A stretch of 64,000 bases of DNA, from contig NC_012872.2 in NCBI RefSeq assembly GCF_000003195.3, positions 57,145,695-57,209,694 on the forward strand, in the 5' to 3' direction. The notes beneath the pieces were generated by a model. That model had not been told where the DNA came from, made no database searches, and saw only the letters and a program-made list of their open reading frames with translations. Positions 1 through 9,613 of this stretch are shown here, piece by piece (positions within the stretch are counted from its first letter, which is position 1; each line of letters begins with the position of its first letter). The stretch is from Sorghum bicolor (Eukaryota > Streptophyta > Magnoliopsida > Poales > Poaceae). The position numbers were made by a program, and so were the translations under genes.

Positions 1-620
1 GTTTGCCAACTCCCAATTGCAAATGCAAAGGAAAAAATATGGCTATCCCCAATGGTTTGGCATTTTGGACTTGACAATTACCTAGTGGACCCAGCCAAAT
101 CTTTGTGCGCGTCTTTCTGTCGCACGCGCGTGTTTCCCTTCGCGCGAAGGGAGGCGCCGCCGCTCGCAGTCGCAGGTTCGTGTCCGTCGTCGCCTTCATC
201 TTTCTCGTGATGCATACCGTTCCTAGTGGAAGTAGCCGCTACATGGACCTCATCCCCAGCTGCTGCCCATGTTCGCAGTCGCGTTCAGGGAGGAACGACG
301 TAGCAGACTCGATCTGCGTCTTTGAGTCGCGGCAAACCAATGGCGGCGCGGACTCTATTTGGCGCGAGGACTCCCACCGACTAAGGAAACGGCGCCAAAG
401 AGACCAGGCCGCGCACGGAATTGACGCAGGAAAACCGGCTGCAAGCATTTGCCAATCCAAAAGCCAACTCCCAAATATGCCAAGGGGAGCCTCTCAAATA
501 CCAAGTTTACTAAAATGGCAAACCCGTTTGCAAAACCGTTGGATGAGTAATTTTTAGCTTTTTGCCAAATAACACAAATGTCAAACTAGAATGACAAACC
601 GTTCTCTGAGATTTTTCTAC
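1..620. repeat. MITE-like element with GC-rich interior (left end outside window)
   Basis: The AT-rich outer parts (about 1-80 and 440-600) are full of short TTTGCCAA/TTGGCAAA-type motifs on both strands. The same vocabulary fills the Tourist-like element at 60337-60631, so this looks like a longer relative of that family. The middle (about 100-430) is GC-rich and CpG-rich, unlike the ends, and could be captured host sequence. A 150-codon open frame crosses the whole unit, including the AT-rich end, so I do not call it a gene. The left terminus is not in the window, so the element cannot be closed. Confidence 0.45.
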
Positions 621-733
621 GCCGCATGCAAGAAAGCAAAAGGGTAAAATTAAAATGGCCGCACAATTCACATAGGACTACAGTCTCGTCAGTTGCTGCA
701 CAAGCAACTAAGCAAGCTAATGAGCTTCAGAGT

Positions 734-2809
734 TCAGAGAGATGATTGCAGACGCAGGCGGTGACTTGCATCCCCTGATCTGGCCATGATGACCATGCCT
801 GCGGTGTCCCCTCCGGCGGCCTCTTCCGGCACCCAACTAGTGGTGCTCGTTCCACCCACCTCCGTCTCCTTGTCGTCGCCGCCCCGCCGTACCCACGTGG
901 CGCGGCCATTGTTGGCATATTCGTCATAGTAGAGCACCTCGAAAACCTTGGGGATCATCGACAGTTTGCCGGCGAGCATATCCCTCGCGGAGCCTCGTCG
1001 GAGCTTCCCTGACGTAGTCTTGGGCACGCCACCGCTCTCGGCCAGCACGACGCACCCGACCTTCACACCTTCTTCTTTCCACACGGCTCGTCTGATGCCG
1101 TCGCAGATGCTACGAAGATGCACGTTGCCGCCGCCGCGTCTCCCCTTTTGCAGCTCTGCCACGACGACCACCACCACGGACGAGGAAGGCGACGGCGTCA
1201 CGGCAAAGGCGGCGATGCAGCCACCTCGCAGCGAACCCGGCGAGCTGCCGAAAGCCGCCGTCTCAACGTAGTGCGCGTGCACGCGCCGCCGTTGCCCGTC
1301 GACGGCAATGGCGTCCGCGGTCCGGCCCAGTACGTACAGATACCGCTCCGTTCCGCGCACCACGCCGCAGTCGCCCGTGCGCACGAAGCTCTTGCCGGCG
1401 GCTCTCCCTGGCAACCTCGCGCGGAACACGTCGCGGCTCGCCGACGACGACGGGTGCCCAAGGTAGCCCGACGCGTTGCTCGGCGAGGAAACCCATATCT
1501 CCCCCTCGACGCCGTCCTCCACAGGCTCTCCGGTGTGTCCATCGACAATGACGATGTCAATCTCCGTCTCCTCGCTGGAACTGGAAGAAAGCCTCGCGGA
1601 TGGCAGTAGCTTCTTGTACGACGGGAGGCTCAGCCGTCCACCGCCGCAAAGTTTCGGCTCCGTTCCGCGCCATGCGGTGGACACGAACGTGCAGTTCTCG
1701 GCCAGTCCGTACGACGGCGAGATGGACGACGCGTCCAGGCCGGCGCGGCCAAACTCTTCCACGAACTCGTCAACCGATGACTTGTAGATGGGTTCGTTTA
1801 CGAGGATAAGGTTCCGTAGGCTCCCGAGCTCGAGTGGCCGCGTGCCGTGCTCGGAGCCGACCCCGCGCCCGCGCTTGAGCACCAGCGGCAGCGCGAAGGA
1901 CGGGACGGGGGTGCACGTGGCCTGAAACTCGGCGACGAGCTCGAGCCAGAGGCGCGGGCGCCTGAGGAAGGCCGCGGGCGAGGCGAGCACGCAGGTGGCG
2001 CCGGCGACGACGGTGAGGAGGAGGAACATGAGGCCGCAGTCGTGGTACTGCGGCACCCACGACGCGATGACGCTGGCCGGGTGGAGCGCGTACGCCTTCC
2101 TGGCCGCGCGCACGTTGTGCGCCGCGGCGCCCGCGGTGACCACGACGGGCCTCGGGGCGCCGGTCGCGCCCGACGTGTACTGGATCAGGTACGTCTCGCC
2201 GGGCGCGCAGCCCCTATACGCCGCCGTCCGTGTCCGTGTCCGTCCCGGCGGCTCATCGTCGGCGGCCACGTCATCACCCGAAGAACCACGGCTCTCGCTC
2301 TCCCTCTCCAAGTGGGCGACCGACACCCACCGCAGACGCTTCAGCGCGGCGACCGGCGACGACTCCATGACCTTGGCAATGTACCCCGCGTCGGCGACAG
2401 CCGCGGCCGGCCTCGTCTGCGACACGGCGCGCAGAAGATGGCCGTGTGCGGTCGTGCCGAGCTTGGACGGGTCGGGCGGCACGATGGGCACGGCGACGAG
2501 GCCGGCGCGCTGGCACGCGAAGATGAGCTTGACGAGGCGGAGGCCCGGCGACCCGAGCAGGAGGACGGTGTCGCCCCTGCGTACGGTCTCGAGGAGGCCG
2601 AGAGCCATGCGTTGCACGGCGGCGTTCAGCTCGGAGTATGTCAGCGCGGTGTACGACGGCGTGCCACCACCGCCGGCACGCCGGTCATCGTCGTCGGCCC
2701 AGATGAAGGCGGGCTTGGGGCCGAACGCCGGCTGCCTGGCCCATACCGGGAGGTACTGGTCGACCACCGGCTGGTCGGGGTAGCAGGGGTCGTAGTTCTC
2801 CGTGGACAT
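734..2809 (-). CDS. AMP-binding enzyme, acyl-AMP ligase / acyl-CoA synthetase-like (ANL superfamily)
   Basis: Single-exon gene, 691 residues. It is a member of the adenylate-forming (ANL) superfamily, which activates a carboxylate with ATP to an acyl-adenylate. Visible core motifs in order: the phosphate loop YTSGATGAPRP (211-221), WVPQYHDCGL (251-260, resembling the W-x-P-x-YHD-x-GL signature of fatty acyl-AMP ligases), SYGLAEN (366-372), RTGDCG (477-482), GRTADAI (495-501), and a C-terminal PKTTSGKLRR (596-605) holding the usual catalytic lysine. The phosphate loop has Arg-Pro where Lys-Gly is common. A run of six valines (545-550) sits in the C-terminal subdomain. The frame is open 80 codons further upstream, but the TATA box at 2902-2909 lies inside that extension, so the ATG at 2809 is chosen. 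No transit peptide or membrane segment is evident. The fatty acyl-AMP-ligase-like subclass is inferred from the YHD motif; the substrate is unknown. Confidence 0.85.
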   Translation of the reverse strand: MSTENYDPCYPDQPVVDQYLPVWARQPAFGPKPAFIWADDDDRRAGGGGTPSYTALTYSELNAAVQRMALGLLETVRRGDTVLLLGSPGLRLVKLIFACQRAGLVAVPIVPPDPSKLGTTAHGHLLRAVSQTRPAAAVADAGYIAKVMESSPVAALKRLRWVSVAHLERESESRGSSGDDVAADDEPPGRTRTRTAAYRGCAPGETYLIQYTSGATGAPRPVVVTAGAAAHNVRAARKAYALHPASVIASWVPQYHDCGLMFLLLTVVAGATCVLASPAAFLRRPRLWLELVAEFQATCTPVPSFALPLVLKRGRGVGSEHGTRPLELGSLRNLILVNEPIYKSSVDEFVEEFGRAGLDASSISPSYGLAENCTFVSTAWRGTEPKLCGGGRLSLPSYKKLLPSARLSSSSSEETEIDIVIVDGHTGEPVEDGVEGEIWVSSPSNASGYLGHPSSSASRDVFRARLPGRAAGKSFVRTGDCGVVRGTERYLYVLGRTADAIAVDGQRRRVHAHYVETAAFGSSPGSLRGGCIAAFAVTPSPSSSVVVVVVAELQKGRRGGGNVHLRSICDGIRRAVWKEEGVKVGCVVLAESGGVPKTTSGKLRRGSARDMLAGKLSMIPKVFEVLYYDEYANNGRATWVRRGGDDKETEVGGTSTTSWVPEEAAGGDTAGMVIMARSGDASHRLRLQSSL

Positions 2810-2901
2810 GGCCTCACACTCGCCGGACTGCTGGCGGTGTGCTTGTTGTTCGGGAGCATGTGTGATGATGGCTGTGGATGAGCCAATGCATCTCTGTCCT
2901 G

Positions 2902-2909
2902 TATTTATA
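2902..2909 (-). promoter_or_regulatory. TATA box of the AMP-binding enzyme gene
   Basis: TATAAATA on the minus strand, ending 93 bases before the ATG at 2809. This predicts transcription starting near 2870 and rules out the more upstream in-frame ATG at 3049 as the normal start. Confidence 0.7.
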
Positions 2910-4152
2910 GAGTTCAACATGATCGTGAGGAAAGCTGCACCGAAACTACCGTCGATACCTGTCAACTGTGTGATGCTGCCATTCAGAAGTGAACCAAAAT
3001 ATTGAACCGGAATTTCCGTGGGTAAAAAGTAGAGTGCCTTGCTCCACATTACATTACACCGTGGAAGCTGGCCACGTCATTAGTGCTGTGGGTGTACTAC
3101 TACTGTAGGACACCGAGAACGTCACTCTTGATTGGACTTTAGGGGCGGATACGTGTTCAGCACAGCGAAAGGTCGCGTGGCAGCCTCACTCACAACGGTA
3201 AAATCTGTGAAGCCATAAAAAATGGCACCCTGCGTGCTCCTTTTTTTTTTTACTGAGGTGGAGAAAAGCGAGGGGGGAAGAAATTGACCTGCGCGGGACG
3301 AGGCAAAAAGTCCTCGTGTGGAACGAAGCTAACGGTGGACATTGAGGCGCATATCCGCAAGATGCCGTGTCATCAACGCTCGCTATGCATGATAGTGACA
3401 GCGCAGAGATGACGTCATGAGTCGAGTCTGAGCAGCGTGAACGAACTTGCTATTCCAAAGAAGAAGGATTTGTTAATTGGGTGTGTGTGCTCTGGATTGG
3501 TGATATTAGTGATGTGCTTTTGCTGGTGGGTAGCGTTTGAAAGATGTGTCAACGTTGATGCCGAGGGAAACGATGGTTAAATTAGTGGCCAAAAACGCTG
3601 GAAAAAAACAGTATTATTCCTGGAGGGCATCTAATGTTGGAGTGTGCTTGTGCTGTGTATGTAAAGACAAATGGGAGTGGCTGCGATAACGACCACAACC
3701 TCGTATGTGCTAACTTCTAAGCATATTCGTGGATCCAGCACGACATTCCTGATGGGTAGAACACATGCACTAGGCGTACGGCTCTAGTTCTTTTCTAAGA
3801 AAAAAAATGATCATGCTTGAAAATTTTACTCTATTGACTAGCGTACATGATCACGTACATGATCGCGTGGCACAGATATTATACGATTTTAATATGCATC
3901 ATTAGCTAGATATCTTGTTGGATTTAAATGGGCTTGTCCAACCTTAACTCCTACTCCCTCCGTCTTCGTCATGGGTGGTTATGTTGAAGCATGTAGCTTT
4001 GTTATTCCACCTCATGTATCTTGTTTGTTGGTTTGTGTTTTCTTGTGTTGTGCTTGCGCCTACTATGTACCTTAGGGGATTGTCCCGTTTCAGGTGGGGG
4101 AGTATTGTCCCACTTGTTAAAAACAAAACCCCATCCCCTCTGTCATCGAGTA
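2910..4152. other. Intergenic region, no gene seen
   Basis: Mixed-composition sequence with a short poly-T at about 3240-3251 and no credible ORF. At 3409-3418 there is a perfect ATGACGTCAT palindrome, a classic bZIP (TGA/C-box) site, roughly 600 bases upstream of the AMP-binding gene TATA box. About 3950-4140 has small open frames on both strands with no recognisable domain. Confidence 0.5.
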
Positions 4153-4155
4153 TAA

Positions 4156-4431
4156 GAGCAACTCCAACAGATATGTTATCCATGTTATCTAGACTATTTT
4201 TACATTTTTAAAGTGAAAATTAAAGCCCAATAGGTATGGTATCCGGTTTGCTAGAATAACAAGTTTGCTATCTCTAAACTTTCGCTTGTCATATATAGCA
4301 TGTCGTTCTCACTAGCTATCCAATGTAAAGGCTGTTGTGGAACTCTTTGTTTTGAGTGAGTTTTTTATTTTATACAATGGCTAAATCTTGTAGTTTAGAA
4401 TATAATTTGACTTAGTCTCTTGGAGATGCTC
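4156..4431. mobile_element. Tourist-like MITE (TSD TAA)
   Basis: A 276-bp AT-rich element starting GAGCAACTCCAACAG and ending in its imperfect complement CTCTTGGAGATGCTC. It is flanked on both sides by TAA (4153-4155 and 4432-4434), the usual 3-bp target of PIF/Harbinger-related Tourist MITEs. No coding capacity. Confidence 0.75.
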
Positions 4432-4434
4432 TAA

Positions 4435-5172
4435 GGAATCCAAAGTTTAAAAATTGTAACAAAACCCCACTTTCTCTGTGCATGGGCACGTGACGGCGTG
4501 AGGGGAGGGGCTTGGCGGCGTCCGGGCGTCGGCGATCCAGCAGCAGAAAGCGAGCAGCAAGGGCCCTCACGTGATCAGTAGATCCTGATCGGCTGATCCG
4601 TAAGTTCCTCTTCCAATTTCTATCATCCCCGTTCGACTTTGCTGGCTTCTGGAGTTCAGTGAGGCGCCAGATAGGAATCTAAAATTTAGTTACTAATTGA
4701 CTAATTATTTCTCAGAGATGTATCTTTCTAGCAATGATAAAAGAAAGAAGAAAAAGCGAATAGATGATTTGGTAGAATCAGATAGAGGGTTTTTTCATAA
4801 ATTTTTTAAAAGTAATACAAATACTTTTAAAAAATCCAGATGCATTGGCAATAGTTGTTGTGGAAGAACTAACTAATGCTAATCTAGAAGATCAAGCCAT
4901 ATGGAAGACAATGTTGACAACGACATGGATGAACATAATGTGAGGTAATTTAATATGTATATAAATTATTTCTGATGAATAATGCTTTCGCATTCAGAGT
5001 AATGTTTTGTATATGTGTGTTTATATACTACCAATAGGTAGTACTAGTAATATTATCATGTTTATATAAGAAGTTCTAAAATTTTAGGTTAGTTCCAGAT
5101 CCATAAATACGACCGCCCTGCATCTCGCGTTGCTTGCATGCGCGGCTGTGCCCATCTGGCCTCCACCGCCAC
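4435..5172. other. Intergenic region, no gene seen
   Basis: A small GC-rich patch (about 4490-4580) is followed by AT-rich sequence. Open frames are short and carry no recognisable domain. Confidence 0.45.
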
Positions 5173-5175
5173 TAA

Positions 5176-5441
5176 GGGCCTGTTTATCCAAAATCTTTAC
5201 GTCCCAAAACTTTTGGCTGTAAACTTTACATTCAAGTAGGTGTTTAGATGCTTCCCAAATTTTTTGGTCTGCAAGACACATGACACGGGTCCCCAAGTAA
5301 GTTTACACGGTTTTGGAGCTCTAAGGTCCCAAATTCCAAATCTTTACAGCTAAGTTTACAAGCCCCTGTTTAGATCCATTCTTCCAAAAAGTGCTCATTT
5401 CTCCAAAAGTTTTGGTTGTTTGGCTGCATCTAAACAGGCCC
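5176..5441. mobile_element. MITE with GGGCCTGTTTA ends (TSD TAA)
   Basis: A 266-bp element whose termini GGGCCTGTTTA and TAAACAGGCCC are perfect inverted repeats over 11 bp. It is flanked by TAA at 5173-5175 and 5442-5444. The interior is AT-rich and non-coding. It lies 14 bases from the LINE target duplication. Confidence 0.75.
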
Positions 5442-5455
5442 TAAGAGAAGGAATT

Positions 5456-5472
5456 CATTGATAGAGATAGTG
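5456..5472. repeat. Target-site duplication, 3' side of the LINE
   Basis: CATTGATAGAGATAGTG matches 12845-12861 (CATTGATAGATATAGTG) at 16 of 17 positions. The two copies bracket the LINE exactly: the poly-T run (element poly-A tail on the minus strand) begins at 5473. Confidence 0.85.
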
Positions 5473-5656
5473 TTTTTTTTTCGAAAGATCCGTTACCGGC
5501 TTTCATTGATAAGAGCGATGGGAGAATATGTACATAGAGTTTAAAGATTACAACCTAGCTATTTACAGAACTAGGCACAAAGGAGTAAAAGGAAACAGCA
5601 AGCCACCAGCGAAACAAACTAGCTAAGGTTAAAAACTAAAAAACTATACAGAAGAA

Positions 5657-8600
5657 TTAAGGGGCAGCAGGAACGCCCAAACTGGAAACCGAAGTCGCCA
5701 TCTGGAGCAACTCAGCCAGCCCCTTGTTTCCTGCTCTGATCCACACCAAGGCCTCCTCCTGAATGGCCCGGAAGACCTGCACACATGAAGTATATTTTCG
5801 ATTGAAAACCCGGTTGTTTCTCTCCTTCCAGATTTCCCATGAGGCCAGCATTATCACAGAGCGAACACCCTCACGCCTTAACGGCGATGCACCCCTGGAT
5901 AGGTCAAGATACCAGAGTCTGAGCTCATGCGTCGTTCTCCAGTTCGCTGGTGCCATCAACGGCTCCCTAATCCAGGTGGCTACCCTATCCCAAACTTGTA
6001 AGGAGAAGTTGCATTCCATGAACAGGTGGTCTGCCGTTTCCAGGTTTCGAATACAAAGGGAGCAGAAGTAGTCATTTGGCCATCCTCTGATCTGTAGGCG
6101 AGCCGCTGTCCATATCCTATTCTGTAGCAGTAGCCAGGTGAAGAATCTGCACTTTGGGGGGGCTTTAGTGGACCAAGTACACTTGGCTGTCGGATCATCT
6201 GTCATTCCCACAAACTGCAACTTGTAGGCTGACCGCGCTGAATACTGACCATCCGCCGTGTGATTCCAAGTGATCTTGTCTTCCACCGCAGGCCTGAGGA
6301 CAGTGCCCTGCAATCGCACCCAGCAAGCCGTGAACTCACATATGATCTGCTCAGTCATGCTGTAGTCAATATCAGCTATCCAGTTGTTGTCAGTGATTGC
6401 CTCTTTTACCGATCTGTTCTTCCTTTTTGAATGCTTGTAAAGGGCCAGGTAGGCTACTGCTAGGGCTTGCCCCTGATGCCACCGAGACAACCAGAAACTA
6501 GCCCGTTCGCTATTCCCCACAGACACAGAGGTCGCTGCATTGAAAAGTGCGATATCATCTTTGTCAACTGGAAGCTGTAGTCGTGCCCATGGCCTAGCTC
6601 TGCTGTCCCAAGCGTGCCAAAGCCAGCGAAGTCTGAGTGCTCGGCCAAATCTTTGTAGCTCAATAATACCTAGCCCTCCATTGGCGGTCGGCTTGCAGAC
6701 ATTGGTCCAAGCCACTTTACATTTTCCTCCTGTCAGCTCTTTGTCTCCTGCCCAGAGGAACCTTCTACGGAGTTTATCTAAGTCTATTAGGAACTTCTTT
6801 GGCAGTTTTAAGGCTGTCATGGCATAAACTGGGAGAGAGGTTAGAACAGATCTCACTAGTTCCCGCCTTCCTGCCATGTTTAGAAGACGACCCTGCCAGC
6901 CTGCAGTCCGCCCCTTTGCTCTGTCTTGGATGTACTGCAGGTGTACAGCCTTTTATCTTCCTAGCGTTAGCGGTAGCCCCAGGTACTGAGTTGGGAAATT
7001 TACTCGCGGTCCAGGGAAGTCTTGTAACACTTCATCCAAATCTATTCCTTGGCATCTGATCGGCGCTATGGAGCTTTTGTGGATGTTGATCTGCAGCCCC
7101 GAGGCATCACCGAAAGCTTTCATGATTGCCAAAATGCATGATATGTCCTCTCTTTTTGGATTTGTGAACACTACCGCATCATCAGCATACATCGAGATGC
7201 GTAGGCTGGCCTGCCTACCTCTGAGCGGAGTTAAGAACCCTTGTTCAGTTGCGAGGTTGAATATGTTATTTAGGGCGTCGATGGCAAGGATGAAGAGATA
7301 CGGTGATAATGGGTCTCCTTGGCGAAGGCCTCTTCGGTGAGTTATGCTCTGTCCCGGGCATCCATTTAGCAAGATGGACAAAGAAGATGACCGGAGTAGG
7401 ATTGCTAGCCAGTCATTCCATTTCTGCGGGAAACCTCTAATGGTGAGCAACTGCAGTATGTATTCCCAGGACACAGAGTCAAAGGCCTTAGTTATATCGA
7501 ATTTGATGAGGCAGGCCGGTGTTTTTGATCGGTGGTAGTGCCTTGCCAATCCTCTGACATATAAGAAGTTATCCTGGATACACCTCCTCCGTATGAACGC
7601 ACTCTGCGCCGAGGAAATAAGCTTGTCAATGTAAACAGATAGACGCCTCGCCAACACCTTGGTCAGTAGCTTAGCGAAAGAGTGAATAAGGCTAATTGGT
7701 CGATAGTCTTTTGGTTCAGTAGCCACTTCAAGCTTCGGGATGAGCACTATCTGCGCCCGATTTAGGCAGTCCAAAGCCCCGCAATGTTGGTTGTAAAAAG
7801 CTCAGAAAGCGCTGAGGACGTCATGTTTAATAATCGGCCAGCAGCTTTTATAGAAATCATTTGTGAATCCGTCTGGCCCCGGAGCCTTTTCATTAGGCAG
7901 GCTCTGAACTGCTTGTTCGATCTCCCCTTCAGTGAATTCTCTATCTAATTCCAGGCCCGGTATCTGCTGTAACGTTTTAGGTTGGATCTGCGGCCAGTTG
8001 AGATTCCGTGTTCTGGTGACCTTTTTGCCAAGTAAATTTTCAAAGAAGGACTGCATAATCTGTTGCTTGCCGTCATGGTCCCAAACCACGGATCCATCAC
8101 TGTCGCGGAGCATTGGGATCTACTGTCTACGCTTTCTGGCCGCCATTTTCAGATGGAAAAACTTTGTACATGCATCCCCCGCTCGAATATAATTTATTCT
8201 TGCAGCCTGGCGTCTCCGGCTTCGTTCCAGAGCTGCAAGGCCAAGGATCCTTATCTTCAGGTCCAGCCTAAGGGTCGACTCTGGTGGTGACAATTGCCTG
8301 CAATCTTGGGCCATATCCAATCTGAGGATGATCTCATTTGCAATATGAAGTTGCAGCCTAGCATTGCTAAATAGCGGTTTACTCCAATCCCGCAGGGCAC
8401 GCGCTGTCTCAGCTAATTTCTTGCTGAGAACAGTATGCGCCGACCCTGTCTGAGGCTTTCCCAGGCCGACAGGACTGTCTCCTTGAAACCATCAATCTTC
8501 AGCCAGTGGTTCTCAAATTTGAAACATTTCTTTCGAATCCTTCTGTCCTGCTGGTGAAGGAAGAGGGGGCAGTGATCAGAAGCTCCAGTTGACAGGGCGC

Positions 8601-9261
8601 TAAGGGCGAAATTTGGGAAGGAGACCTCCCATTCAGCATTGCAGAAAACACGGTCCAGCCTAACCAGAGTTGGGTTTGACCTCTCATTTGACCAGGTATA
8701 CCTTCTGTTCTGCAAGGTGAGCTCAAACAGTTCACAGTCATCCAAAGCTCTTCTAAACTTGCCCATCATTCTCCTGTTTAGATTGAGGTTGTTTTTGTCA
8801 TCAGCCTGATATATTAGGTTAAAGTCTCCAGCTATTAGCCAGGGAGATTGCGGCCCCGGGTTGCACTCGAGCAGTTCTGCAAGGAAGTCCTCTTTTCGTC
8901 CATCATCAGCAGGTCCATAGCAAGTAGTCAACAGGAAGGAGGTGCTGGATGATGGGACAGAGACGGTTGCTGATATAGTGAAGACTCGGCTTACAGGGTT
9001 TGAGATTGAGATCATATCCTTATTCCAGGCTAGCAGGATGCCTCCCCGGGTCCCCTGCGCCCCTAGCTCAGCGTAAGTGTTCAGCTGTTGGCCTACAGTT
9101 TGTGTTACCAGATTTGTTTTTATATGGGAGATCTTTGTCTCTTGGAGGCAGACAATTGTAGGCCTTGAGCAGGCAACCGTTTCTCGGACCAGCTCTCTGT
9201 GCGCCGCGTCGTTCAGACCACGGACATTCCAACACAAAACTGACAGACCAGAGCTATCCAT
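5657..9261 (-). pseudogene. LINE ORF2: endonuclease-reverse transcriptase, broken
   Basis: About 1,200 codons. The N-terminal APE-type endonuclease (9261 to about 8440) shows LSVLCWNVRGLND, the catalytic Glu in LQETK, GDFNL and the SDH triplet. The reverse transcriptase (about 8110-6900) shows LIPK, the GLRQGDPLSP block and the YADD catalytic motif near 7180-7192. The C-terminal part (6877-5657) has a cysteine/histidine-rich zf-RVT-like region (CSLC then H and C). Lesions read on the minus strand: a one-base frameshift near 8440 just after the endonuclease, then stops TAG at 8120-8122, TGA at 7802-7804 and TAA at 6953-6955. Beyond each stop the same frame continues with family-typical sequence, so these are point mutations, not domain ends. 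The protein would nick target DNA and prime reverse transcription; this copy cannot make it whole. Confidence 0.92.
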
Positions 9262-9613
9262 AAGGGTACCCAGTTTCAACAACAAGGAAGGCCAGGATTA
9301 CTAGAAGAAGGTGAAGATTACACGCAGCCATCCATACACAAGCATGGCGAAGGTACATCTTATAATCGACTGAGATCACCTTGCCACAAATTGGGATCCA
9401 CAACAACATCTTGCTCATCCATTGAGCACTGGGTTCAACTAACACCTGAACTACCTGGGACTCCATGCAAGCACGGTCCTTGATTGACATGACACCATGA
9501 CACTTGATGGTGGGGATGAAACCCCGAGCACACACACCGGGCAACACCAACACTAAGTAGCTACCACCAACCATAGAGAAACTTGATCATGCTGGCCACC
9601 CTGGACCCCACTA

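Noticed and set aside
1847..2881. A 344-codon plus-strand open frame and a 262-codon one at 1995-2783
   Set aside because: They lie antisense to the AMP-binding gene, are built from its GC-rich third-position pattern, and have low-complexity Arg/Gly/Ala content with no domain.
2812..3049. An 80-codon N-terminal extension of the AMP-binding protein
   Set aside because: The TATA box at 2902-2909 falls inside it, so the upstream ATG would not be in the mRNA.
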